From assembly GCF_000208745.1 (NCBI RefSeq), contig NC_030858.1, positions 5,400,026-5,464,025 of the forward strand: 64,000 bases of DNA, in the 5' to 3' direction. The translations under genes and the position numbers were made by a program. The stretch is from Theobroma cacao. Its lineage: Eukaryota; Streptophyta; Magnoliopsida; Malvales; Malvaceae. Position 1 is the stretch's first letter, and each line of letters begins with the position of its first letter. The notes under the pieces are model-generated. The model was given only the letters and a program-made list of their open reading frames with translations, made no database searches and was not told the origin of the DNA. This document shows positions 13,096 to 24,400 of this stretch, piece after piece.

Positions 13096-15452
13096 TTTTT
13101 TAAGTATTATGTCTTACTTTTTTTCACAAATTATTGCCATTCAAATAATATTAGCAACTCTGTTTAATTTCCATTTAGGCTAAATTTTTTGCACCCAAAC
13201 TATTCTATACAGCTATTTGACCAGCAAGGTTGACTCGTAATTGATGGGGCATTTAAATTTTTACAGTTTTTATTTTATTTTTATATAAAATTTTGCATTT
13301 TTTATAGGCTTTTAATTTTTTTTCTATAAGGTTTTTGTTTTGTATGTGCGCCTTTAGATCACGAAGGTGATTTGTGTGCGCTCCAAATGGTTTGGTTAAG
13401 CGTTAATTACCCGTTGCATTAATATAATAATGAGTTAATTTTGGTACTAGAAACATAATTGCAGCACCAGAAAGACTTGCTCAAGGCCTCCCAGCAGGCA
13501 ACACCAAATCTATGATTATGACAGTTTAGACCTTGGAAAATGTCCAAAGTATACAAATTAAACTGCTTGAACGACTATTTCAAAATTATATTAACAAAAG
13601 AAAAAAAAAGTATGCAGTGGGATTTAAGTTTTTTTAATTGGGAAATTACAGAAGGGGAAGAAAAACAAAAATAATTGGTGTTTGCTCCAACAGCAAAAAA
13701 TATTTATTAAAAAGGAAATAAATGTTATTATATAATGTTAAAGAAGGATATCGTGTTTATTTATTTATTTTTTATCATTTTCAACTGTTTACTAAAAGTA
13801 AAGAGAGATAGAAAGCTAGGAGGAGTTGCCGTCGGCGACGATCAAAAACATGCAGAGACATCAGATCTGGTTTTTAAGGCCAAATTCGGCCATGAACAGC
13901 CTCTTTTTAGACCTTAAACAAGCCAGATCTGTTAATGCCCCATTCCGCCATCTCTAATGGCAGCCGGTGGTGCAACCTTGCCGGCGGGCCCCCTCGTCTC
14001 TTCACTTTCTCTTTCTCTTCAGATCAAATTGAGGGTATGGTTGTCCTTTCAATTTCCTTCTCAATAATTACTATCGTTTTATTTCGTTGTTGATAAATGT
14101 ATTTTAATATGATAGTTGACTCTAAATACTCTTGGTCTAGTGCCCTTTTTTGTAATTCACCCTTTTATTCGTCTGTTTCAATTTTATAATAATAAAAGGA
14201 ATCTCTAAATTTAATATTTATCTCTGAAGCTGTAACACATATTATTAATCTCATTTAGTGACACAGGATTATATTATTAATTCTAAATATGCTATCCACC
14301 TTCAACAATCATTATAATCACACAACATTTGCAATGATATTAATAATTAAAATATTTATAAAAAAGAATATTATAAGAAGTCTTTATAGAACCAATAGTG
14401 AAAGATAATATTTTAAATTTATTACGTAACGTATTGTTCTTACCAAACTCAAAATATTATATTGCAGCAAACACACAAATCCGTATATTAATTAACACCT
14501 TAACTAGTACTCATAATATTTTTTTAAAAAAAATTGAAATAAATATTTATGGATAGTGGACACTTCCTTATATTTTTCGAAAAATAAATACTACAATAAT
14601 GTTTTTTTTCTTTAAATAGTGTTTCGATATTGTATCCAAATATTTGATTCAATAGCGAGTGCATAGATTACATAGTCATTATTTAAAAAAAAAATTAACT
14701 TGATAGAGTGTGTAATACTCACGCTTATAAGCCTATTAATGTCTTTTTATATGTTCAACATGAAATTTAAAATTGAATACCATGATTTGATATCAATTAA
14801 CAAGTCTTTTGGGACAGTCCTTTATATCAGCCTAATTAAGAAGCCATCATTAAAGGTAGTGAAATAGAAGTACAAATAAAGCTGAGTTGGAGTTGGGATA
14901 AAGCCATAGAAGAGAAGGGAAGAAAAGTACAGAGCAGCTGTAGTAATTGAAAGAACATCTAACAAACAACACCAACTCTTTTGATGAACAGCAAATCCCA
15001 ATGCTGGGAGAATTTAAGGTGGGGAGGGTGAACCATCTAACACCAAAAAAAGTCTTGTATACCAAATTGCCTCTCTCTTTCTTTATTTTTCTCTCTGAAT
15101 GTTTATTATAGCGGTGAGGTTTTATTATCAAAAGTTAAAAAGGAAAACATTTTTCCCATGCATTTATATATATTTTTTCCTTTTTAATTTTATTGGTGAA
15201 CTCCCCTTTGTAATATTAAACAAATAGATTGGTACACTTCCCAAATTTAAATTTGCCATCAGTAAACTTTGGGCTTCCCCATCTAACTCACGTGAACTCC
15301 ATAAATTCGCCGTATACTGTTGCATGTCCTTGGGATCCAGTTTCCACGTAACGGTCACTTTTCAATAAATAACACATTTTTTCCCGCCATGTTATTTAAC
15401 CCCGTCATAACAGAAAACTGTAATTCAAAAAATTACAAAACCCCTGCCAAGA

Positions 15453-17546
15453 ATGAGAGTCAGGCAAAAGCTGCGGCAGGCGATTGACTCACTGTACATC
15501 GGTGGCCAGGCGACCGCTGAAGCATACACGCAGCTCGTGCTGGGATGCGTCCGAGCCAACGATTGCGACCAAGCCAAGAGATTGCAATCTCATATGGATC
15601 TTCACTATTTTACACCCAGTGACACGTTTCTGCACAATCGTCTCCTTCACTTGTATGCCAAGTCTGGGAAAATTTTGGATGCTCGAAACCTGTTCGATAA
15701 AATGCCTCAAAGAGATGTTATCTCCTGGAACGCGATGCTTTCTGCGTATGCGAAATCTGGGTCGATTGAGAATTTGATAGCAGTGTTTGATCAAATGCCT
15801 TTTCGACTTCGTGATTCTGTTTCGTATAATACTGTTATTGCGGGTTTGGCTGGAAGTGGGTTTTCCAATAAGGCGCTTGAAGTTTTTGCGAGGATGAACA
15901 AAGAGGAATTTGAGCCGACTGAGTATACTCATGTGAGTGTATTGAATGCATGTTCACGGCTACTGGATTTGAGGAAAGGAAAACAGATTCATGGTAGAAT
16001 TGTTGTTGGTGATTTGGGAAAGAATGTTTTTGTGTGGAATGCTTTGACTGATATGTATGCTAAGTGTGGCGAGATTGATAGAGCGCGGTGGTTGTTTGAT
16101 AGAATTAGAGATAAGAATATAGTTTCGTGGAATTCGATGATATCTGGTTACTTGAAAAATGGGCAACCTGAGAAATGTATTGATTTGTTTCGGAAGATGC
16201 AAGTAGGTGGTTTGAAACCTGATGAGGTTACAGTCTCAAATGTTCTTGGTGCTTATTTTCAAAGGGGATTGATAGATGAGGCAAGTAAAATTTTTGGCAT
16301 GATTAAAAACAAGGATAAGGTTTGTTGGACAACAATGATTGTTGGTTATGCACAGAATGGAAAGGAAGAAGATGCTCTAAATTTGTTTGGCAAGATGTTA
16401 TTAGAAGGTGTCAACCCTGACAATTTTACAATCTCTAGTGTGGTTAGCTCCTGTGCAAGATTAGCCTCTTTATGTCATGGTCAGGTTGTTCATGGGAAAG
16501 CCATTCATTTTGGAGTTGATGATGATTTGCTTGTGTCTAGTGCCCTTGTTGATATGTATTGCAAATGTGGAGTCACTAGGGATGCCTGGGTTGTTTTTGA
16601 CATGATACCATCTAGGAATGTCGTTTCTTGGAATGCCATGATTGCGGGTTATGCACAAAATGGACAAGATTTAAAGGCCCTGGCCCTTTATGAAAAATTG
16701 TTGCAAGAAAACTTGAAACCTGATAGCATTACCTTTGTGGCTGTTCTATCTGCTTGTAGCCATGCTGGTTTAATTGAAGAAGGACGCAGATATTTTGATT
16801 CCATCAGTGAACAGCATTCATTAGTACCCACTTTGGATCACTATGCATGCATGATCAATCTCCTTGGCCGTTCAGGTTGCATGAGAGAAGCAGTGGATTT
16901 AATTAAAAATATGCCTCATGAACCAAATTCCTTAATCTGGTCGACACTTCTTTCTGTTTGTGTGATAAAAGGTGACATCAAACATGGGGAAATGGCTGCT
17001 AAGTGTCTCTTTGGATTGGAACCCCATAATGCAGGACCTTACATCATGCTCTCAAACATGTATGCCACCTGTGGGAGATGGGAAGATGTGGCATCTGTGA
17101 GATCTCTCATGAAAATTAAGAATGTCAAGAAGTTTGCTGCTTATAGTTGGATTGAGATTGATAATGAAGTTCACAAGTTTGTATCAGAAGATCGAAGTCA
17201 TCCAGAGACAGAAATCATATATGAAGAACTGAGCAGACTGATTAAGAAATCGAAGGAAGCTGGCTTTATGCCTGATACAAAGCTGGTTCTCCATAATGTG
17301 GTGGAGGAGGAAAAGTTTGCATCCATTTGTTACCATAGTGAGAAACTTGCTCTTGCATTTGGATTGATCAAAAAGCCCCGAGCAACAACACCCATTAGGA
17401 TTATGAAGAACATTCGTGTTTGTGGTGATTGCCATTTATTCATGAAATTTGCGTCTAAAATTATTGGGAGGCCAATCATCTTGCGAGATTCAAACAGATT
17501 TCATCATTTTGTTGGCGGAAGTTGTTCGTGCAAGGATTACTGGTAA
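15453..17546 (+). CDS. DYW-type pentatricopeptide repeat (PLS class) protein
   Basis: This single exon encodes 697 residues. PPR proteins of this class bind organellar RNA through tandem repeats of about 35 residues and specify C-to-U editing. Repeat signatures recur from residue 60 to about 530, for example VISWNAMLSAYAKSG, NVFVWNALTDMYAKCG, IVSWNSMISGYLKNGQ and VSWNAMIAGYAQNG. E/E+ motifs and a full C-terminal DYW deaminase domain follow. The deaminase core is complete: HSE at 628-630 and CGDC at 657-660, then the second metal site with HH (684-685) and CSC (691-693), ending in KDYW. The protein should therefore be catalytically competent. The ATG at 15453 leaves a short N-terminus (about 20 residues) before the repeats, with a weak Arg-rich targeting signal, so organelle choice is unclear. 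The editing target cannot be read from sequence. Confidence 0.95.
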   Translation: MRVRQKLRQAIDSLYIGGQATAEAYTQLVLGCVRANDCDQAKRLQSHMDLHYFTPSDTFLHNRLLHLYAKSGKILDARNLFDKMPQRDVISWNAMLSAYAKSGSIENLIAVFDQMPFRLRDSVSYNTVIAGLAGSGFSNKALEVFARMNKEEFEPTEYTHVSVLNACSRLLDLRKGKQIHGRIVVGDLGKNVFVWNALTDMYAKCGEIDRARWLFDRIRDKNIVSWNSMISGYLKNGQPEKCIDLFRKMQVGGLKPDEVTVSNVLGAYFQRGLIDEASKIFGMIKNKDKVCWTTMIVGYAQNGKEEDALNLFGKMLLEGVNPDNFTISSVVSSCARLASLCHGQVVHGKAIHFGVDDDLLVSSALVDMYCKCGVTRDAWVVFDMIPSRNVVSWNAMIAGYAQNGQDLKALALYEKLLQENLKPDSITFVAVLSACSHAGLIEEGRRYFDSISEQHSLVPTLDHYACMINLLGRSGCMREAVDLIKNMPHEPNSLIWSTLLSVCVIKGDIKHGEMAAKCLFGLEPHNAGPYIMLSNMYATCGRWEDVASVRSLMKIKNVKKFAAYSWIEIDNEVHKFVSEDRSHPETEIIYEELSRLIKKSKEAGFMPDTKLVLHNVVEEEKFASICYHSEKLALAFGLIKKPRATTPIRIMKNIRVCGDCHLFMKFASKIIGRPIILRDSNRFHHFVGGSCSCKDYW

Positions 17547-17947
17547 TGAGCATCTCAAAGAGATCAGAAGATCAACTGAGCCTTGCTAGAAAAATCTCAA
17601 AAGTAAACCTTCTGCAGCCAAGATTGAAGAGTCGATGGAAGGAATTCCTTTCCTCAGAGATTTCAAATAGTGGGAAGGGCTTCTATTTAACTATTGTGGG
17701 ATTCTTGAGAAGAAGAATGACAAGTTCTAAGGCCTGTGATTGAATGACAAGTTGTAAGGCCTGTTTCAATCACAGGAGCTACAATACACTTGCCAGAATT
17801 TCTAATAACAACGTTCCTTGTTAAGGATTGTTATGCATTATTTCTGGAAAAAAAAATGTCTAAGAGAGAGAAGATCAAATGTGCAGACGGTTATTTTGGT
17901 GAAAGTCTAAGTAATGAAAATTTAACAGATTCTGATGACTTGAATGT
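17547..17947 (+). other. PPR 3' flank with direct repeat and small hairpin
   Basis: This is the likely 3' UTR and spacer. A 22-bp near-perfect direct repeat (17715-17736 and 17742-17763, one mismatch) overlaps an inverted repeat, CCTGTGATTGA (17733-17743) against TCAATCACAGG (17766-17776). The latter could form an 11-bp stem. No gene is recognised. Confidence 0.6.
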
Positions 17948-17951
17948 AAAA
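17948..17951 (-). terminator. Pol III T-run terminator of the tRNA-Ser gene
   Basis: On the minus strand a TTTT run lies about 10 bases past the 3' end of the tRNA, the normal RNA polymerase III stop signal. Confidence 0.75.
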
Positions 17952-17960
17952 GTTTTAATC

Positions 17961-18042
17961 CGTCGCCTGAGAGATTCGAACTCTCGCGGGGAAACCCCAT
18001 GTACTTAGCAGGCACACGCCTTAACCACTCGGCCAAAGCGAC
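17961..18042 (-). tRNA. tRNA-Ser (anticodon GCU)
   Basis: Read on the minus strand, this 82-base sequence folds as a class II tRNA. The acceptor stem pairs GTCGCTT with AGGCGAC (one wobble pair), the D arm carries the A box TGGCCGAGTGG, the anticodon loop is CTGCTAA with anticodon GCT (decoding AGC/AGU), there is a long variable arm TGGGGTTTCCCC, and the T arm GAGAG-TTCGAAT-CTCTC carries the B box. The discriminator base is G. There is no intron and CCA is not encoded, as expected for a nuclear tRNA gene. The stems are intact, so it is probably functional. It is transcribed towards the PPR gene. Confidence 0.95.
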
Positions 18043-19557
18043 ATCGAGTGGTATGTGACAGCTGTCTTTCTGTAAATAGTAGTATCTTAAACGCTCTGAT
18101 GGGCATTTTACAACGTTTAAAACTAACAGGGCCACCAGAATTTTCAATCTTGACCCACGCTTTTAGGACCGTCAAAGCCCATTAAGTAGAACCAGTTCTT
18201 TCTTTCCACCATATTGCGTAGTTTTCATTTGGTTGAGTTGGATTATTTCTTTCTTGCGTTAGCATGTAAAACAAGAAAGGTTTGCTTTCTAGAAACAGAA
18301 ATTTCCTAGGTCGGATAGGATTCTTCTCCATCATATTCACAAAATCTCAGTGCTCCTTCTAAACATATGCAAACTCCGTAAAAATGCGGTAAACATAAGA
18401 ACATCCACCCTTGTTCGCTGAAGGTAATTGGGATGCTTGTTAGGCCCACTTTACGGAAAGAAATGGGTTGGATTTGCCAATTTTGGTAGAGCAAGTGAAC
18501 AGCTGAAAAGTATAAAGCAATTAGTATTTCAATTTTGCTTGCATATGCAGTTCGTAACACCTACCAATTAGTTGGTACCTGGATTGGCACATTTTGAGTC
18601 TAGAAATATTTAATTTCCCAGGCATACCAACCAACCAGTCATGGAATAATGGCTAATTGCACCATTAAAGTCTTAAAAGAGCTATGAAAAATGAGCAATT
18701 AGCTATCTAATTTCATCTACATACAACATAGTTTTATGTTGATAGTTTGGGCCAAAATTGTTGGGAGGTATGGAGGTTTGCTCCTTCTAGCAAGATTGTT
18801 CCATTTAAACGCCATGTTGAACGGAGCTTTTGGGGTTCTCGATCACCAGGAATCTTGTCCTTAACTTGGTCATTTGGTCATTGGATTGTGAATCCAATGT
18901 TGCTTGGGTTGGGTCAAGAATTCTCAAAAAAAAAAAAAAAAAACGCAAGCTCATCAAGCTCCAAGACCTTTACTCTCTTGTCATTATTACCATATCATCA
19001 GACATTTTCTCTTGCCCTGCTTTGCTTCCGGACTCCACAGTACCAGGCAAGGAAAATACTAGACAAAATCCGAAATTTCTGGAGCAAACAACAATCAGTC
19101 TGTTAACAGTCCAGAAAATTAAAAGTCAAAACTTCCAAACAATCATAGGGGTGAAAAATAAAACAGATAATAATTTCAGTTGTCCATACATGCGGAAATG
19201 ATGTTTGATTGTTTTAACAGAGAAAATGGAGCGGTTTCATTTTTTATCTGCCGCAGATGCAGTTTTTTGTCTGAGCATGGGCAATGGTAAATTCACATGG
19301 AAATCGCCAGTTCCTGTCTCCTACTCCCGCTTAACACAAACAGAGTCATGGACGAGCCACTGCCAACATGAGATGAAATGGAAACGGAATCGAACTTGTT
19401 TTCATTTCAACCAAACAAATTTTCTTTGCTTTCTTTTTTTATTCCCTTACTCTGCAGATATTCATTCGTGTAAGGAGAAATAAAACTCATGTTTCACAAC
19501 AAAATCAAAACGTTTGGCCTGACAGAAAAAAGAAAGAGACGAGGGAAAATGGACAGA

Positions 19558-19573
19558 GGGAGGGGTGGGGGGG
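19558..19573 (+). other. Potential G-quadruplex tract
   Basis: GGG-A-GGGG-T-GGGGGGG supplies four runs of at least three Gs with one-base loops. It lies in a region without any recognised gene. Confidence 0.5.
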
Positions 19574-20805
19574 ACAGCCAATTTGGACTGTTAGGAAAAG
19601 AACATACATTCGCTTTTTTTTTTTCTAAAAAAACAGACAACCCCGCCACGTTGTTCTACTTACCCACCTAATGACTCTGCCTTCTCTCCATGACAATCTG
19701 TTCCACCAAAGACAAAACCCCTTTTTCTTACTGAGGGAGAGCTCAGCCAAGCAAAGAGGTCCAAACACGTGCGGGCCTTACCAGATTCCCACGTGTGGGA
19801 TTTGGCTGCTTCTTTTTGAACTTTCGAGCATTGAAATAATATTAAGGAGAAGATTTTTGTCCAAAAATCTGTAGACGCCGCAAATCCCCGAGGTCCCTGC
19901 TCTGTTCTGTTCTGTTCCTCGCCATGACACCAAGGCAGCACCGACCCTTTCTATCTGGAGGCTCTCCTTTAATCTTCCCAAGTCAAACTTTTGACTGTGT
20001 ATTCTTCAAGAACAAATAATAAAAAAATCAGTTGGCGATTGCGACGTGACTACGAACGATCTGACTATACACAATAATGTTTCATTACAGGAACCTGATC
20101 TGAAGGAGTGTAATTGATTGATTTTTATCTTACGTCGGCAAATTGTTATAGGTGCATTTGAAGGGGACCACTAGGGTGTAGGAACAGGATATGGGAGTAG
20201 CCATGGACGGGAGAAGTGGTAGTCCATATCCATATGTCAAATCCTTGTGGGAGGAATCCGGCCATGGCCCATGGGGTCCATGCCACCCTTCCATGGTTGG
20301 TGACAAGGTCCATCAAAAGATTTTTCCAAATTCCCGGTAAGCCTGGCTGGACATAATAATTGAATTAATTTCAACTCGGCCAGGTACGGCTCTCCCATGC
20401 ATCCTAATGTACGTAAGGATTCTAATGGCATATGGTAAGTTCAGCTCAAGTATTCAATTGATCTAATTATGTTTACATGTGTACCTTGGCATAGAAATAG
20501 TATTTAGGAAGGACTCCAATTTGGTCATACATTTCATTTGGAAAAAAAGATAAGTATGTATCATGCAAATTTTATATATAAAAAGTAATTTAAATAATAT
20601 CATTTTTATATTTTAAAATTAATTTTCTTTTTTTAATTGTTTTTACATTAATAATCATGAATTATCAAATACACAGAAAAAAATAAAAAAATCTTAAAAT
20701 TATTGAAATCAAACAAAGACAATAAAAGTAGGACGGAGGAATTATTTATTTATAACGATATTTATTTCTACAAGAAAAAATAGTATTAATGCTACAAACA
20801 AAAAG

Positions 20806-20887
20806 ATCAAGTTGTTTGAAGTCAAAATAATATGATTTTTTTTTTAAACAAAAAAAATCATATTATTTTGACTTCAACCAACTTGAT
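20806..20887. repeat. 37-bp inverted repeat forming a long hairpin
   Basis: The arm at 20806-20842 (starting ATCAAGTTG) is the near-perfect reverse complement of 20851-20887 (ending CAACTTGAT), with one mismatch and a short A/T-rich loop. It could be a minimal fold-back element or a small-RNA-like precursor. No target duplication or neighbouring gene settles which. Confidence 0.8.
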
Positions 20888-21462
20888 ATTTAATCATATT
20901 TACTAATGAAAAGGCATCTCTTTAGATAAATTTTATTATTCTCCGGTAAAATATATTCAAAATATTAATAAATTAAAAAATATATCAATATTCTAATTTT
21001 ACTTTTAAAAATTAAAAAATTTACCTATATACATAAAATATTAATTTTTTTATAAAAATAGTACATACTATATATATTTATATATTGATAGGTGGAAATA
21101 CTACATCTTAATTTGTCCTTGATGTGCTAATAATATCATAACTGGGCTTCTTCTTTACATGGCCTCATGTAATCGAACCTTCTTACTCTAATACTCTACT
21201 GTCCACATCATTTTTTTCACTGAATAAAATAACGGCATAATTTAAATCTATTATTTTCAATCGAATTACGACTCAAATGAAACATCGAAAATGATGTAAA
21301 TTGATCTTAAAACACTAAGCCAAAAAGTTTAATTACGCAAAGTAGGCGCAAATTTGTTTGCTTTCCTTAAAGGACAGTTTTCATTTGTCTGCAATACCAG
21401 TTGATGTCATGAATCATATGTAGGGACTCCCCCCACAACATTATCAAAACCAAGAATTCTTT

Positions 21463-21463
21463 T

Positions 21464-21496
<33 letters not shown>
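21463..21496. repeat. (AT)n microsatellite
   Basis: A nearly pure run of TA/AT dinucleotides with one interruption. Confidence 0.85.
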
Positions 21497-24400
21497 TTTG
21501 TGTTTATTGGTCACCTTTCTCATCATTGTCCAATTTAATATAGTGAGGTCAGTGTCCGACTCAAGCTTTGATTACATTTGTCCATTGTTCGATGTATCCG
21601 TAACTATAAAATAAATAAATAAATAAAATGAGAAACATGTGAATAAAATATACACACCTTTAGGAAGTTTTCTTTTTTATTTTCCATATTTATAATTAAT
21701 AATAAAAAAGAAAAAGAAAAACAGGTAAGCGACTTGTGCAAATTACTTCTTTCAGCCTATTTTTCTTTGGTTAAAGACCGAATTAACGGTTTGAAGGCCT
21801 GCTAAATCAATTATAATACAGACAAAATGGGCCTTGGATTGTTGGATGCTTTAATCATAGATTAAATACAAATTAATTTGTCATCCCTTGTAGGGATTGA
21901 TCAAATTCAAAGCAAATTGCAAAATGAATACGAGCTCCTTAGAGAAATATTTATGCAATCTATTGATGCCTTGTTGCCTTTGGCCTTTCTTAAAACGACA
22001 AAATTGGAAGTGTTGCCCATCAATTAATTGTCCTCTCTAATTTAGGAAACCCGTATAAGAATCAAAATGCTTCATTGTTAAAGGTAGCATCTTTAATCTT
22101 TTAAACATGGAATATTTATATCTTCTCAATTGATAAAAATGTATGGTGGGTGCTGATTTTAAGTGCCAGAGGCACAACTAGAATTAATTATTGAAAATAC
22201 ATATAATAAGAATTCATTTAATTTACTCGAGTTTAATACATCATGATTCTTTTTTTAAAAATAGTTATTAACAATTTTTATAGTCTAAGTCAAGGCTCTA
22301 AATATAAATTCCAATATTGACATGCCAATAATGACAATTTATCTGAAACAGGACCCACGAACACGGTGTTGTCGCCCCTAAATCCAAATTTTGATCTCAA
22401 AAGGAGTTGAATGATTGAAGAAGAAAAGCGATGGGTGAGAAAAAGCAACTTTTGAATTGGGCCATAATGTCATTTCCATCCAAAGCCCATCGATTTTTCT
22501 TTTTTTTTTCAAATCTTTCAAGCCCAAAGAGAGAAAACCCAAACCGTATGGTACGAAGTCAAAATTAGTCAACTGACCTATGCTTCTCTTTATGATTTGA
22601 GACAGCCGCAAATCTTGAAACGAGAGAAGCCGAGAAAGTGGGACCACTTGTGAGGAGACCTTTTCACCTGCCGGAAAGACGGGACGGGGCCAGCAGGTAG
22701 CAGCAAGCAAGCGAGGGTGAGAGAGACTGGAGAAGGAAAAAAAAAAAAAAAAGGGGAAAATACTGAGCAGAGCCTGATGATGAGGGGGAAACGGTGGATT
22801 CAGTAGAATTGCACGTGCAGTAACCATGGTGTGCCGACAGTCACTGTTCATTGGTCAGTTTCTTCCTCCTTTCAACGCTTGCACCGCCCCTTCCCACTCT
22901 GCTTTGCTGGAGATATTTGGGTCATATTGAACAGTGACAGCTTATCTTTCACCACCCCAAAGCACGGTTCCCCCGGAGGTGGCGGGGCCTCTCCGTGTTG
23001 CCGCTTCATCATCTATCTAAACCATGTGATCTTCTGTATATTTTCGTATTTTACAACCATGTGATCTTCTTTTATTTATATTTTAATGTTTTCTTTTCAT
23101 GTAATTACTTTATGGTTAAGTTAAGAAAGGGGAATGGGGTATTTGCTTAATTGACCTTTTTAACATGACGAAACCTCTTTTTGGTTGTGTTTTTAAGAAG
23201 ATTTATACTTTGGTTTGGTCTATTAATAATAATTATGGTCAATGTAAAAAAAGGGGGCAAAACGATTTTGTCGGATTAGGGCGAGGACTTGGCTAAGACT
23301 GTAACCATGTATTTCCCTTTCGCCCACTTCAATCGTCCTTTCCCTTTGTCCCAAGAGAAACTTGTTTTCTCTTTTGTTCTTTCCTCTTGGACGAAAGGGT
23401 GGGAAGATTATTCACCAAAATGTGATTTAATTGTAAATATTTGGTCCAGAGGAAAAAAAAAAAAGGTCGACATTAAATGAAATACCAATCTTAACATTTG
23501 AAATAATTTTCGCAAAAAAATTCGAAAAGGGGATGGCTTAATCACTGTCAAAAGTGTTGTCAATCGGCAACAAAAAGTGGACAGACATTTAAAAAAGGGA
23601 AAGGGACATTGATGGCATTAGAAATGGACCACTTGGAGAGAAACAGACATGCATAAGAAAAAGATGATTACACGAAAGGATAGCGATGAGCATTCAGCAT
23701 TAGCAGCATAATTAATTATGCTTTTAGTCTTTAATCAATTGGATTAGTAGGCTCATTGTGTAGTAGTATTAGTCTGACAAACTAATAATGCACTTGAAGA
23801 AAATTGCAAATTATAACCTTTGCTTATCCTTCTTCTTTTCTTTGGATCAATGTCTTAACAAACACCAAGTACTAAAAGATTGTGTTATATATGACGATAC
23901 ACATGTAACACGTGTAAAATTTGCCATTGTACTCATTGAACAATGAACTTAGTTGTCCATAATTTACCGAAAGAGAAAAAAGTAGTCCATGCATGTACCG
24001 TGATCAATATGCTAACGCAACTGAAAGGAGAAAGGGTTTTTATTTATAGTGAACGTGGAAAGGGGAAAAGCTTGAAGTGAGCATCATCTTTTTATACCTT
24101 TCAAGTTGTTAATGATTTGAGACAATCAGCTTTGCTAGATCCTGTTCCTACTAAATTTTTTATATGGAGGGATATTGACTTTGCTGCCTGTGAATTTTCT
24201 CTTTAGATAATGTGCATGGAAATGGGAAAGCATGCATAGCACTAGTCCTTTTTTACTTCAAAATTTTAATCATTTGAGAATATATTATTTATAATGTTAA
24301 TCTGGAAGATTTGTATCCTTCGAAGTACCTTCTTATTTGTGGACTTTACTATCTCTCCCTCTCTCTATGTGTCTTGTCAAAAGCATGGTGAAATTGGGGC

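Larger units (their letters stand above)
10424..15452. other. Divergent 5-kb intergenic spacer, AT-rich
   Basis: This spacer separates the divergent starts of the DUF810 and PPR genes, so promoters are expected at both ends; no clear TATA box could be assigned. Most of it is very AT-rich with poly-A/T runs and a (GAAA)n tract near 10665. Two related AT-rich inverted-repeat elements are listed separately. A GC-richer island at about 13810-14020 interrupts the AT-rich context and may be a degraded gene or element fragment. Frames such as the 95-residue one at 12154-12441 resemble nothing I know. Confidence 0.6.

Noticed and set aside
13810..14020. GC-richer island with a 60-codon frame
   Set aside because: It looks like a fragment of a gene or element but no domain or boundaries can be supported.
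15489..15932. 147-codon antisense frame inside the PPR gene
   Set aside because: A shadow of the coding strand; its composition mirrors the PPR repeats.
18747..19201. Overlapping 119- and 123-codon frames
   Set aside because: They run through an 18-base poly-A tract (poly-Lys) in two frames and show no domain.
22378..22851. 157-codon open frame on the minus strand
   Set aside because: Low-complexity Phe/Ser/Lys stretches created by poly-A/T tracts, no family resemblance and no splice context.
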